A program made the translations under genes and the position numbers. Below the pieces are notes generated by a model that was not told the origin of the DNA, made no database searches, and saw only the letters and a program-made list of their open reading frames with translations. From Darksidea phi (Eukaryota > Ascomycota > Dothideomycetes > Pleosporales > Lentitheciaceae): a DNA stretch of 64,000 bases. Where the stretch lies: positions 290,502-354,501 of the forward strand of contig JASJFT010000021.1 of the NCBI GenBank assembly GCA_030770425.1. Reading direction: 5' to 3'. Within the stretch, counting starts at the first letter, position 1; each line of letters begins with the position of its first letter. Of the stretch, positions 44,581 to 55,357 are shown piece after piece.

Positions 44581-45465
44581 ACGTGGTGGAGTTACCATTT
44601 GATCACTATTTTTTCATTCGTCATACTAGCTAATAAGTGAGAAGTTCACTCTGAAGTGTAAACCCGCGTTCATTTCTAGAGGCCGCAGCCTGATATTACG
44701 ATAGCAACTCTGCCCAGGGACTTTTTAACTCCGTTTTTTTTAGAGATTTTCTGTCGCCACTTTTGGAGATAGTTATATCTAAAGTACTGCTTAGGCTCGA
44801 TGGCGAAATCTGACCGTGTTGTCGTCGATGTGCGCGAGGAAGAAGAACGCTATCGGTATCCGCTCAACAGCCTCGATCCTACCTCCAAAAGCATCGATAC
44901 ACCAGCCGCTTATATCGATCCATGGCTTCTCCTAAAGTTTTCAACTGGGCCTCGCAGATACGAGAGACTTGCTGGAAACCTTGAGGAGAATCCACCGAAT
45001 GCGTCGAGATACCGGAACCACCATAACGTCCTATAAGCCGCTCGATAGGCGGTTGGAGAGAGGGACGATCGTGAGTGAGGATAAAATATCCATGGGCGGC
45101 ACGCTATTGACTGGTACACGTTTTCCGAGTTGTTGGCGGGAAAATCGGAGGATCCTGTTCGGCAACTCGGTGCAGTGGTCGTGACGAGGGCTCATGAGGT
45201 CTCTATGTATTTGCTTTATTTTTACGCAGTACGCAACTGCTGGCTAAAGGGGTATACGACTGACCGAAGCCCGAGCGGATGCGCTGCGGCGGTAGCTGTG
45301 GCACAAGATCGTGCGTGGAGGAAGAAGTATGGGCGTACCGGCGAACGAGCACCTAGGGGTTAAATCACACTATGAAATTTCCAGAGACCATGCTTTGACG
45401 TTTCTTAGCTTATCCATATTCTCCTTCATCCTTTGGTATATGTTCGCACTCTCGCCTCAGCTCCT
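44581..45465. other. degenerate spacer after HET remnant
   Basis: May contain further decayed downstream exons of the HET gene; short protein-like frames (44800-45360) do not join convincingly. Confidence 0.35.
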
Positions 45466-45826
45466 TCACACCCGAATGCATTCCCACCGCTCCAAAATCT
45501 TACTAACTTCTTCCCATTCCTTCTCCACCTCTTCGTCTCGTTCCTGATCAGGCATTTCCCGCGGTCGCCGCGGGGTGTCCAGTATCCACCGCACCGTATC
45601 TTTTTCCTTTTGTTTCTTCGCGGTCTCCTCGAGCTTAATGTCCTCTCCCTCCATCTGTTTTTGGATGCCCAGCCTTTATAGTTTTGTTGTTGTCTCCCAA
45701 GCGCGTAAGTTACCGGAGCAAGCGGTCCATATTACCACGCAGACGACGGATAGTACTGGTTGCGGAGAGGAGCTTGGAGCAGTTGTTGCAGACGAGTGAT
45801 TTACGGTCGCTGTCGAGGTTCCTCAT
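45466..45826 (-). CDS. small CxxC protein (uncertain)
   Basis: Two putative exons, 45826-45714 and 45673-45466, joined by a very short 40-bp intron (gtaact...tataaag), give 106 residues. It starts MRNLDSDRKSLVCNNCSKLL, a single CxxC pair in a basic context, and continues into a charged coiled-coil-like tail (EVEKEWEEVSKILERWECIRV). The two frames join cleanly, but the intron is below the usual length and the CxxC is unpaired. It may be a fragment of a larger zinc-finger or transposon-derived gene. Confidence 0.3.
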
Positions 45827-46110
45827 TTCTAACACAACGAAGTCAACGTTAGCCTAGCTATTCCCAGACTCAATTAATTCATGCTGTATCCGATATACGG
45901 GAAACTAATTCCGCTTCTACTTTAAGTACTCCTTTCGAGTCTCCTTGCCCAGGATATTGTTCACGAAGGCTTCCGCGTCGAAGTCGACGGCAACGCTCCG
46001 TTACTGACTCGTCTTCCTCGGAGCAAGCTCTGTACGTGCTGATTCTTCCGAGAACTTTGGGCCTGTTTCTTTACTGAGGCCTTTCAGGCCGTAGTAGTCG
46101 CGGCTGGCCT

Positions 46111-46240
46111 AATAGGAGTTTTTTGCACAGTAGAGGCGCTATACCCACACTTATACACGATAATGGAGCTGTAGAGCTGTACACAGTAGGATGCTCACGA
46201 CCGACGAGGTGATATTTCGAATATTGACAGCCGACGAAAA
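46111..46240. repeat. dispersed repeat family A, copy 3
   Basis: Matches the right-hand part of copy 1 (about 14885-15010): AGAGGCGCTATAC, CTTATACACGATAATGGAG, CTGTAGAGCTGTA, CCGACGAGGTGATATTTCGAA. Confidence 0.75.
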
Positions 46241-46604
46241 GGAACGAGCATTAGAATCATTGAGCTGATGAAAACATAATGTACTATGGTTATGTCACGA
46301 ATGTTTGTGGTGAGCTGCGTGGAAAATACAAGGCCTCGTGACGTTGGCAGACAGGGTTCAGAATGCATCCAATCATCACTGCAGGATAACTGTTGGGTGT
46401 GACGACATCCCGAATGCTTAGCCCGTGCACCCATCCACGTTGCCGCCGCATCATCCACGCTTCACAAATTGACCCCAACCCGCGCAATCTTTCTAGAACC
46501 CTGAATTCTAATACTATTCTTCGACGTCACTTCTATCACGACCATTCCGAATCTCTAAAACTCTGAGAGCGGTAGAGCAACACATATATACCTTGGTACA
46601 CGAG

Positions 46605-47984
46605 ATGGACATCCTCCCGAACGAACTTCTTATTCACATCGCATCGTATCTCGACAACCCACCGCCCTCAGTCACCAAATTTGCTCACGAGCCATCCTCA
46701 CACCTGACATATTCAGACGAAACGCCACTCAAAAACCTCTCGCAAACATCACACCGCTGGAGAAAGATCGTACTACCCATCCTCTTCCACTACTCCAGAG
46801 TACATCTAGACAGGAATCCACAATGGGTGCCTATCGATGCCCGTATCCTCGACAATATGCAGTCGGAACTAACAAAACTGAGCAACCACGAGCTGCAGGT
46901 CTACCAACGGATGAGGAGCAAGTTCAAGAGCAGCTCAACCTTTGCTTATGAGGAGGCTTTTGATGACTTGCTCATCAATCTCTGTCGGATTGAGGAGGGA
47001 GATGACTTTTTGAAGAATGTGCCGCATATACTCTGGTTTCCACATCTTCCTACGAAGGCCTTCGCGGACTTCTCGAGGTTTGTGAAGGAGCATGCGCTCA
47101 AACATCATATCAAAAGCATCGTAATATACACCGACAAGGACTACGAGTTACGACACATTACTGAGGCGAATGCGCATCTGGCGAGAGCTGTGGCTGAAAT
47201 CTGGTCGCAGATCTTCTCCCGCTTCGAACCGGCACGTGTAGTTGTAGCCGCGCCCCCAACTACTCTCGCTGGCCTCTTGGACGCCCAGATGCAAAGCTCA
47301 GATGCCTGGGCTTTCGACATGAAGATGCACTATATCGAGCTGGTACAGAATGAAACAAGCCGCATTGAGCATCTGAGCTCCGCCTGCCGCCCGTGGGACT
47401 CGGCTTTGATCCACCGACGACCTTGGACCCATCTTGGATACAACGAAGGCTCCTCGATCACCGCATACAGCACGTATGAATACCACCTCAAGAAATCGCC
47501 AAGAATGTTGTACCTCACGCTCTTGCGCCTCGCAAAGGAAGTGGAGAGCTGCTGCAACATCCGCTCTTTCTCCTTCGTTAGCGTTTTTCCTTTCAGCACA
47601 AACATCACCACCGTAATAGGTGCGCTTCAAAAGATCCGGACCCTCAAAATGGTCCAGATTCAGATTGCACCAGGACCAGAAAACAATCTTTTAAGTACAC
47701 CGAAGAGGATGGGGAGAGCCCAGCCACCGGATTTGTGGCTCGAATGGAATGGCAGTTACAGGGAAATTGCAAGGTTTTTGGGCACATTTGAGTTTGAAGA
47801 TGGAAGCCGATTCATCAGTAAGGATTGTGTTGAGCCTAGGGTTGGAAAGGAGGTGGAAGAATATCTCGAGTTATTGCAAACGCGGGGGCTTGGGTGGCGA
47901 AATGAGGGGAAGGGCGTTTGGATTCGAGACCGCACGCTTGATCGAGGGGTGACTACGTCTGTAGTCACCGGTATTGAAAGTTAA
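46605..47984 (+). CDS. F-box-like protein
   Basis: Single exon, 459 residues from the ATG at 46605; a longer reading from 46593 would need a TTG start. The N-terminus MDILPNELLIHIASYLDNPP, then LKNLSQTSHRWRKIVLPILF, is the fungal F-box pattern that binds Skp1 in SCF ubiquitin ligases. The remaining part is a lineage-specific helical/beta region without recognised repeats. Its target is unknown. A repeat copy lies about 365 bp upstream. Confidence 0.8.
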   Translation: MDILPNELLIHIASYLDNPPPSVTKFAHEPSSHLTYSDETPLKNLSQTSHRWRKIVLPILFHYSRVHLDRNPQWVPIDARILDNMQSELTKLSNHELQVYQRMRSKFKSSSTFAYEEAFDDLLINLCRIEEGDDFLKNVPHILWFPHLPTKAFADFSRFVKEHALKHHIKSIVIYTDKDYELRHITEANAHLARAVAEIWSQIFSRFEPARVVVAAPPTTLAGLLDAQMQSSDAWAFDMKMHYIELVQNETSRIEHLSSACRPWDSALIHRRPWTHLGYNEGSSITAYSTYEYHLKKSPRMLYLTLLRLAKEVESCCNIRSFSFVSVFPFSTNITTVIGALQKIRTLKMVQIQIAPGPENNLLSTPKRMGRAQPPDLWLEWNGSYREIARFLGTFEFEDGSRFISKDCVEPRVGKEVEEYLELLQTRGLGWRNEGKGVWIRDRTLDRGVTTSVVTGIES

Positions 47985-48348
47985 TTAGAAGGAGCTGTTC
48001 TACGGGTTTAATGGAAAAAGTAAGCGGCATATCTTCCGCCAATTTATAGGCCCACGCGTCTAAACCTAGCTGGACTTTTCTTAGAGCAGCCCGGCGATAC
48101 TGCAGTTCTCCGCAGACCAGGGAGGGCGTGTTTAACATTATTGTGATCCGATGTGGGGTCTACATTTTGCCGCTCGAGGATCCCATTAAGAACCCTGCCC
48201 AATTAAACACAATTCCGGCACTTACTCCACACCTCCAACCAGGAACATCCGTTCAGCAAAGATTGTCTTGGGCTTTGCTATATCAAGTTGGGAAGCGTCG
48301 CCTCTGCTTGTCGAACACGACATCTGTCACCATTGAATCAATCTAAAG
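47985..48348. other. spacer
   Basis: 3' flank of the F-box gene and promoter of the DUF8021-like gene; nothing else seen. Confidence 0.4.
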
Positions 48349-49242
48349 ATGGCGTCAATCAGGAATACTTGCTTTCTTAGCTTCTGTGCTCTGGTCGCTG
48401 CGAAGCCCTTACCGCAAGTAGAGTGCGAACGCGCACTTCTTACCAAAGCAGCAGATGCTTATGTGGCTGCGCAAACGGCTGGATCTATTGAACCGCTTCA
48501 GGGTGCGCTCGCAGGCAATTGGACGTACACCGAAAACAACAAGATCATCCCTCATCAGAGTGGCCTCATCCATAAGTCTCTGAAAATTGACCACCGCCGT
48601 ACGAACACCGACCTGGTAGCGTGCGCAACCTACACCGAGCTCGTCTCCGCCTCCGGGCCCTATGTCATCGGCACCCAAATCCGCCATGATGCAGCCGGAA
48701 AAGTCAACTCCATCGACACTATCGCATCTACGACAAACTCTTGGCTTTTCAATGCGACGAAGACACTTGAGTACGTTAAGCAAGAGAAGTGGGATGTTAT
48801 TCCAGAGGGGAAGATGGACAAGAGAGAGGTCATTCGGGCCGCAGGCGACGCCTATATGAGTATGTGGGATGATGCGCATGCTCATGAACGGGTGCCGTGG
48901 GGGACGCCGTGTGCGAGATTGGAAGGGAGTGCTTATACAGGGAAAGGACAGCCAGATGATAGTTGTCAGCCGGGTATCCCGAGTAATCACAATCAGGCGC
49001 CGAATACACACCGGCGATATGTGATTGATGTGGAGATGGGGAGCGTGAGTATATTATGTGTGTGGGAGCATATGGTAAGTTTTCATCTAATTCTACTTCA
49101 ATCCATCATCGATTCTCGGAAAAGGTTAGCTAACATGAAATAGATGATGGCAGCAGACTCGCACGAATTTCGACTTGAGAACGGGAAGCTGCGATACGTA
49201 CACACCATTACGGAATGCGGAGGAAAGCCATGTAAACTGTGA
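48349..49242 (+). CDS. secreted DUF8021-like protein
   Basis: Two exons, 48349-49074 and 49144-49242 (intron 69 bp, gtaagt...aaatag), 274 residues. N-terminal signal peptide (MASIRNTCFLSFCALVAAKP). Motifs of the fungal secreted DUF8021 family: GNWTYTENN, Y.YMSMWDDA-type helix, PWGTPCARLEGSAYTG and, joined by splicing, DSHEFRLENGKLRYVHTIT. N-glycosylation sites (NWT, NAT) fit an extracellular protein. Often annotated as a hypothetical secreted protein; biochemical role unknown. The unspliced frame reads past the intron donor and is wrong at its end. Confidence 0.8.
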
Positions 49243-49670
49243 ATGTGGAAGCGAAGAGAAGCACTGGTTGGCTCCCGCACGCGTGAGCGGCAGGCAACGC
49301 TTCAGCGACCAACACATACAGGCATTGAAGTGTACATAGGTCCTAGCGAATCGTTCACAATGGATACCATACGTGATGTTCAACTACAAACTATGCGACA
49401 CCTACCATCACAACGCCATTGAAGACAGAATTCATCATTCCCGCTAATGGGAGATCCACATTCTCTTCTAGATACGTAGAGCGCCCATCTGCAAGATCCT
49501 TTTTATAACCACCGGTGTTGGTAGCATTAGCAGGTATGGCCCTACCCCCAACAACATGCGCACACTGGGTCAAGATCACGTACCATATCAAGTTCACCAC
49601 AGACAGTTACTGTCTCATACCTATTGTTCCTCCTATCTACCGCGCAGTTATCGATGGTAGAAATCTGAAG

Positions 49671-52478
49671 ATGGACAGCAATGCAGCGTTTGCAGTGAAT
49701 GTCCTCACCGACGACTTGAACGTCTACCAGGTCGAGAAAATGGATGATCCGAGTACATACACGTGGATAGATTGGGAGAGACGGGAGGCTGGAAAAGCCG
49801 AGAAAAAGCGACTACGACAACGAGAACTGGGCATCCAAATGATGGAACTAAAAGCAGTTCTTGAGAGACATGCTGTAGTGAAAAGTGTGTGGAGAAGGAC
49901 CGGAGAGTACGAGCAGAAAGCTATGGTTGCAAGAGGCGATGATGAGGAAGCGGATATGTATATCACCAGCCTGCCGCCAGAGACAGAGTCGGCATGCTCT
50001 TCCTCACCAACTCCTCTTCACAAAGTACTCATGTCGCGGCATTCAAGGCCCTGGACTCCCATTGATTACGAGGCTGGGTACGGCGGATACGACGATTATG
50101 ATGGCTATGACGGGTACAACGGCTATGAAGAAGGAGACGAGGATGATAAGCGTATTGCGAATCAACGACCAATGGCCAAGTTCCCGGAAATGTCTGCTTC
50201 GAGCCTAAGGTCCGAATGGAAGGTGTCGGTGGGGTCAGAAGAGAGCAGCCCTACAGACAGCGATAAGACGCTGGTCGATATCTTGAAAGAGTATGATGGG
50301 GATGGAGAGGAAGATGTAGGGACATACACTCCTGTTGTCGATTTTGGTACTGTGGATACTCGCTACTCGAGATACTGCAGCGCTAGAGAGCGCGATCCGC
50401 ACCTAATAGGTGCTCAATACAAATCTGAAGATTCGGTATCCTCGTCCGCAAATGGAAAACTGGAGGATCAGCTGCCAGTACCGCATTCGCAACCCCAAAG
50501 CCCTGTGCCAATCATTGCAAACCATCAGACTGCTAGATCGAGCGACCGGCAATCAATCTCTCTCTTTCCACCCCTACGGCCTCACACACCTCAACTTCGG
50601 ATCATCAACGACTCCCAGCAATCGATCACTATTTCCTCAACCTCTCCGCTTCCGACGTCTCTACTCCAGACTATCGACAACCCACACCAACAGATAGAGT
50701 TAATCGACAAGTGGGAAACCGCCCTCCACCACCTCGAACAGCTCTCTCAAACTTCATCCAACGCGGGACACCGCTCCCACGCAGCTCTACTCGCACGCCT
50801 CGGCCGCACTCTCGATGTTACATCTTCGGTGCCTGCACGACTTCCTAAATGGACGTATCGCCTTGACCAGCTACGAGGGCTACAGCAGGAGGCACAGCGG
50901 GCAGACGACAGGAAGGTTGCGGGTTGGTTGTTAGATTTTGTGGAGAAGCTAGAAGTTCAGCTGGACAGGGTACAAGCAGATAAGGTTCGTTCGGATGGTG
51001 AACACGAAGACGTGGCTTCTGCTATATCTAAACTCCAATCGCTACTTGGGCTTAGCGATGATGCTTCTGAAAATTCTGATCAGTACGAACCCGAAGCAGC
51101 TGGTCGAGAGCCAGAACAAAGACAGATCCCTGATACCGCGCTCTCGAAGAGCTCCTCTTATGACAAGACCGACACTTTCTCGGGTGTAGTCGAACTTTCG
51201 TCCGATGATTTCACACCTCTCTCAGAGTACCCGCGGCAAACCTCATCCTTACTGCACCATCTCGCTAATTCACTTTCCATATCACGAAACGAAGATTGCC
51301 ACAGCAGTCTGCAGTTCGACCTCTACGACCTCAATCAAAAGCCATTACCGCCCTTACCACTCTCGCCTATAAAACCAGCTATACCTCTTCGAAATCCAAA
51401 ACGCAAGACACTAGACCTAAAACGCACTACTTGGCCACTTTCTACACCTTCTGCACCGACAGACCCTCTTTCACAGATCCTTGTGGCAGATTCCACCCCG
51501 GTGCCTTCTATATCTGAGTCCGCGGTCGAGAGATGGTTGACTCCCGGCGATGCTCCGCATATGCGGCAAGTATCCCCAACGACACCGCCTACTCAACATT
51601 CTCCAGCCTTGCCAATTTACTCAAGTCCAGATACTGTGCCTGTTCCCCCGATCTCGCTAGCATCTTCGCCATCGCGGCCACGGCGACACTCTTTACAATT
51701 TTCATTTCGTCCAGACTCTACCGCCAGCCCTAAACCCGCAATATTGCGCTTTTTTTCATCTCATACCCCTCCTGTGCGCCCAATTTTGCGCTCCTTGTCA
51801 GCTCATACTCGTCCTAGAGAGCCACAGCCACACTCCACAGTCCTTATGCGCCCTCTGCGTTCAGCACTCCGTTCACCTACTCATGCATCCTCGTTACCCC
51901 GAAACATACGGAAAAAGGTAGACTTCGAGAAATATGACGAGATCATGAGGGACAAAGGGTATCCCTCTGCTAAAAGAAAACCCCCCGACTTGTACCACAC
52001 AATGATTCAACAAGAACGGAAGAAACGAACAAAGTTCGAGGAGAAAATGAATAGGGCAGAAGGGGAAGCGCTACATCGTTCTATATCAATTGCAAAGCAG
52101 GAATCAGACCAAGAAAGGGACGAGATAGAGAGAATACTGCAAGCGGAGGAACTGCGGCACGAGGTACCATACTGGGAAGCAGGAATGAACGAATGGGAAC
52201 ATCAGAGAAACCAGCACAGGGAACGGCAGATGCAACCAAACGAAAGGTCGATGCTTCAGGACCTCGATCACCCGCCCGGAGAGCAGCAACTGCGAAGACT
52301 TTGGCAAGTGAAAGAGGCACAAAGGGAAGCTAGGCAACGTGGGTTGGAATTGGAAATGGAGCAACAAAAGGAGCGGCAAAAGCAGGAGAGGAAAATGCGT
52401 AATAGGATATGGCTCACTCACAAAAAAAATACTAGTGTGTTTGGTGGCGGAGTTGGTGGAGGGAATTTCATGTTGTGA
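49671..52478 (+). CDS. large disordered coiled-coil hypothetical protein
   Basis: Single exon; start at 49671 (MDSNAAFAVNVLTDDLNVYQ) gives 935 residues. A longer reading from 49515 adds a hydrophobic, unlikely N-terminus. Features: a charged helical segment (WERREAGKAEKKRLRQREL), a Gly/Tyr/Asp stretch (GYGGYDDYDGYDGYNGY), a helical domain near 400-480 (DKWETALHHLEQLSQ), long Ser/Pro/Thr-rich disorder, and a C-terminal coiled coil rich in Glu/Arg/Gln ending GGGVGGGNFML. No domain recognised. Probably lineage-specific. Confidence 0.7.
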   Translation: MDSNAAFAVNVLTDDLNVYQVEKMDDPSTYTWIDWERREAGKAEKKRLRQRELGIQMMELKAVLERHAVVKSVWRRTGEYEQKAMVARGDDEEADMYITSLPPETESACSSSPTPLHKVLMSRHSRPWTPIDYEAGYGGYDDYDGYDGYNGYEEGDEDDKRIANQRPMAKFPEMSASSLRSEWKVSVGSEESSPTDSDKTLVDILKEYDGDGEEDVGTYTPVVDFGTVDTRYSRYCSARERDPHLIGAQYKSEDSVSSSANGKLEDQLPVPHSQPQSPVPIIANHQTARSSDRQSISLFPPLRPHTPQLRIINDSQQSITISSTSPLPTSLLQTIDNPHQQIELIDKWETALHHLEQLSQTSSNAGHRSHAALLARLGRTLDVTSSVPARLPKWTYRLDQLRGLQQEAQRADDRKVAGWLLDFVEKLEVQLDRVQADKVRSDGEHEDVASAISKLQSLLGLSDDASENSDQYEPEAAGREPEQRQIPDTALSKSSSYDKTDTFSGVVELSSDDFTPLSEYPRQTSSLLHHLANSLSISRNEDCHSSLQFDLYDLNQKPLPPLPLSPIKPAIPLRNPKRKTLDLKRTTWPLSTPSAPTDPLSQILVADSTPVPSISESAVERWLTPGDAPHMRQVSPTTPPTQHSPALPIYSSPDTVPVPPISLASSPSRPRRHSLQFSFRPDSTASPKPAILRFFSSHTPPVRPILRSLSAHTRPREPQPHSTVLMRPLRSALRSPTHASSLPRNIRKKVDFEKYDEIMRDKGYPSAKRKPPDLYHTMIQQERKKRTKFEEKMNRAEGEALHRSISIAKQESDQERDEIERILQAEELRHEVPYWEAGMNEWEHQRNQHRERQMQPNERSMLQDLDHPPGEQQLRRLWQVKEAQREARQRGLELEMEQQKERQKQERKMRNRIWLTHKKNTSVFGGGVGGGNFML

Positions 52479-52974
52479 GCTCGGTGCGCTCGTTGCACTT
52501 GGTGACGTTTGAGTGGAAGGCTGAAAGCCAGATGACTGATCAAGCTCCTCTCTCTTATAATTGATTTTATGTCTAGTTGTAGATGTGGTAGTGCGCAAGC
52601 ATGTCTTTGGAGGGATTGTTGTAAGCTCATATCTCTTTTGACCTAATGGATGGCTTGAGGTTGTCCTTCACCTCGTTTCGAATGACTTCTGGAAATTTGT
52701 CAAAGGCCAAGTGTAAGTAAGTATTAATTGAATAGAACGCATCGTCGCCAAAGAGTTAAATTGTTGTACGTGATTCTTAGAATTCACGGAGTAGGCTCTA
52801 TTCATTTTCCTGACTTCGTGTTGGCTTTGCTCTTCCATGGTACATTACAACCCTAGCCAGATCTCGTGTCTACAACAGCGGCTTCTCTTACCGCTAACAT
52901 CAACTTCTTAGATTTCCCAAACGCGTAGGGCCTCACTAGTCATCCGGGATATATCTTCTCTCTGCATCTGTATT
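52479..52974. other. spacer
   Basis: Between two plus-strand hypothetical genes. Nothing recognised. Confidence 0.4.
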
Positions 52975-54171
52975 ATGCAGCATTCGCACATCGGGCCTCT
53001 GCCAGAAGAGAAATCTATGGACTCCGAGAGAAGTGAACGTTCAGGGAGTCCCTCTCTACCCGTCCTCACTTGGCCACCCGTCACCCTAAGGGATATCCTC
53101 GCTTCCTCAACCTCGAATAACCCATATGCGAGTTCTGCGGAAAATTTCAAAATCAACGCAGAGGAATGCTCCTACTACGGAATAGCCAGCTCTATAGAAT
53201 CTGATTCTGGATCTTGGTATCTTGTTCCCCCAAACGCAAACCGATCCGAACAAATTGGAAGCTGGGTTTACAGCCCCTCAACACCCCCAACTTTTGCTGA
53301 GAGAAGAATATCTGAGCAATTTGGTGAGGCGATGGAGAAAAGATTGCGAGATAAAGTCATGGAGCCTCGGCCGGATTTACGCTCGCATGAAGGCTTGAAC
53401 GAGCAGCGGCCAAGCCCAGCTTCACGGCAGCGGCGATCCTCAGTGCAAGCGCTAGAGGCGCTAGAAAGAATGAAAATAGACACTATTCTCGAGTCAGCGC
53501 AAGAAGAAAGTAACGCGCGCCCCGACAAAGTTTATGAAGATACTTCTCCACCCGGCACTGCAATTCCTCTCCCAAAATGGACGATGCCGCGCAACAAAAT
53601 TTACCGCGACGCTTTCGCCGGTGCTAGCTCTAAGCTCTCGGATTCGGACATTGAGTCCATGATGAGCAGCGGCGAACTCATCGAAGACAGCATAGGCATC
53701 CGTTATGCATCCACCGCATTCCCGAATCCCTACATCCTACACGACCTTGGCAAAGGCAAAAAGCCTGAAGACTCCATGAACCTCAAATTGTATAGGGTCA
53801 AGGAACATTCAACGCGTACTCTTAGTAGAGTGAATATTGAGGGCGAAGAAGTAGTAGAGCGTGCAGGATCGCCAATTGTGGACAGATGCCAAGACGAGGA
53901 TGGGGATGAGGAGATGGCTGAAAGTTCAAAGATGAGGACACCAGGGGGGAAGATGGTCCGGTTTTGGGCATGGAAGGACACGCTCAGCGATAACTGGGAG
54001 TTGGAACAAGAGGTAATGGTTGATAATGAGAAGATGAAAGGAGAGAAGGCTAAGGCGGATTGGAAGGGAGGGAGGAGGAAGAGAAGAAGACTGAGAGAAG
54101 AGGGAAAATGTAGAAAAGAAGCGGAAGATAACAGATGGGTGGAGGATGCTGTGGAATTTTTGCGAGAGTAG
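52975..54171 (+). CDS. hypothetical protein, charged and disordered
   Basis: Single exon, 398 residues starting MQHSHIGPLPEEKSMDSERS; a second Met 14 codons on is also possible. Rich in Ser/Glu/Arg with one more ordered block (IPLPKWTMPRNKIYRDAFAG...DSDIESMMSSGELIED). The basic C-terminus (KGGRRKRRRLREEGK) could be a nuclear localisation signal. No family recognised. It follows another disordered gene in the same orientation; there is no evidence they work together. Confidence 0.65.
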   Translation: MQHSHIGPLPEEKSMDSERSERSGSPSLPVLTWPPVTLRDILASSTSNNPYASSAENFKINAEECSYYGIASSIESDSGSWYLVPPNANRSEQIGSWVYSPSTPPTFAERRISEQFGEAMEKRLRDKVMEPRPDLRSHEGLNEQRPSPASRQRRSSVQALEALERMKIDTILESAQEESNARPDKVYEDTSPPGTAIPLPKWTMPRNKIYRDAFAGASSKLSDSDIESMMSSGELIEDSIGIRYASTAFPNPYILHDLGKGKKPEDSMNLKLYRVKEHSTRTLSRVNIEGEEVVERAGSPIVDRCQDEDGDEEMAESSKMRTPGGKMVRFWAWKDTLSDNWELEQEVMVDNEKMKGEKAKADWKGGRRKRRRLREEGKCRKEAEDNRWVEDAVEFLRE

Positions 54172-54846
54172 AGAGGCATATCTAGATCAGGCATCGAAAT
54201 GGTGGTGTCAAACACGCCACTTGTAGGCTGTTGGGATTGTGCAGTTTAAGTGTAGTGTAAATTATGTGCAACCTAGTATACCAACATTTGATGGCAATTA
54301 GCGTTCAACTTTACGATGGTAATCTCTGTCCGGGGACTTCCACTTCGGGTTTAGTGCAGTCCCTCGCTTATCCATATCGGGCATCGTTCCTCGCCCTATC
54401 AACCCGCCGCTTTTGACGTCGATAAAATGCTCGCTTTCCCGTTGCCATGCTTCATCTCTTCCCCTTAATTCTCTAACCCTACTCCGGTTCTTCTGCTGCC
54501 AAGTGGTCTACCCCTTTCTACGCCTCGCCTGCCTGCTCCCTCGTCTCATCTCTGGCCTTGCACGGTGGGTCGACCCCTGGTTGGAGCTCTAGACTACTCT
54601 GAACGGTAAAGTGCTTGCTCAGCTTCAGAGTTGCGCGATGCGGGAAGCTGGTTAGTCGTCCCACGTTGGCACCAGGAGGGTGTTCCCCTGCTCTCCAGAT
54701 TGGTGGGTCAGCCATACAGTTCGTTCTTCCACGTACGTTAGAGCGATGTGTATTAACCAATGAAGGTTAGACCGCTAAGGCCCTAATATGTGCTTCACGT
54801 GATAACACTATAATTTGCCGTATGCTAATTTCATTAACTAGTTGAT
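54172..54846. other. spacer
   Basis: 3' flank of the preceding gene. Short frames without domains. Confidence 0.35.
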
Positions 54847-54901
54847 AGTGGGAGCTCCTTTGTAAGGTCCGCACGAAACAGTAGGAGTTTGTACACAGTA
54901 G
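54847..54901. repeat. dispersed repeat family A, copy 4 with direct flanks
   Basis: Shares GTAAGGTCCGCACGAAAC and AGTAGGAGTTTGTACACAG with copies 1-2. The insert is flanked by TTAACTAGTTGATAG (left) and TTAACTAGTCGATAG (right), which looks like a duplicated target or excision scar. Confidence 0.7.
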
Positions 54902-55357
54902 ATTAACTAGTCGATAGCGTAAAGCAACGAATCACCGAACGTGTCACAACTATATGCCCGCGGTGCCACCCTGCATAGGGGAATTTTCTTCTACACTACA
55001 TACAAAGTGGATAACGTAGCCCTTAGGTTCCTATCCAGCTTCAATATTTGCTCCATGCGGGTCGTGTAAGATTCAACGTGGATCCGTCGCGTGCATTTCC
55101 TTATTCGTAACGGACAGTTCTTACAATGCGGGTGCGATCACCAGGTAGGTGTATGGTTATATATTTAGATTTGCATCCTCCAGTCTTGCGCTTCCGGCCT
55201 CGGCTGTTTTCCCAAAGCAGGCGCTCATTATCTAGATATATTTCGCAGATATTAGTATCCATGCACATCAAGGTAGACTCCGAGTGATTTCCTCTACTTA
55301 TCAATATATCTGGACGCCGGTTTTGCGAAATGGCACTCCAGTTCCTGTTGCGCCATA
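54902..55357. promoter_or_regulatory. upstream region of the AA9 gene
   Basis: Includes a TATATATTT sequence near 55160, about 200 bp before the ATG. No other gene recognised. Confidence 0.35.

Noticed and set aside
45100..45200. Resemblance to the dCMP/CMP deaminase N-terminus (SEDPVRQLGAVVV)
   Set aside because: No downstream zinc-binding HAE or PCxxC motif in any frame; match too short.
46593..46604. TTG-initiated extension of the F-box protein
   Set aside because: The ATG at 46605 starts the F-box directly; nuclear fungal genes rarely use TTG.
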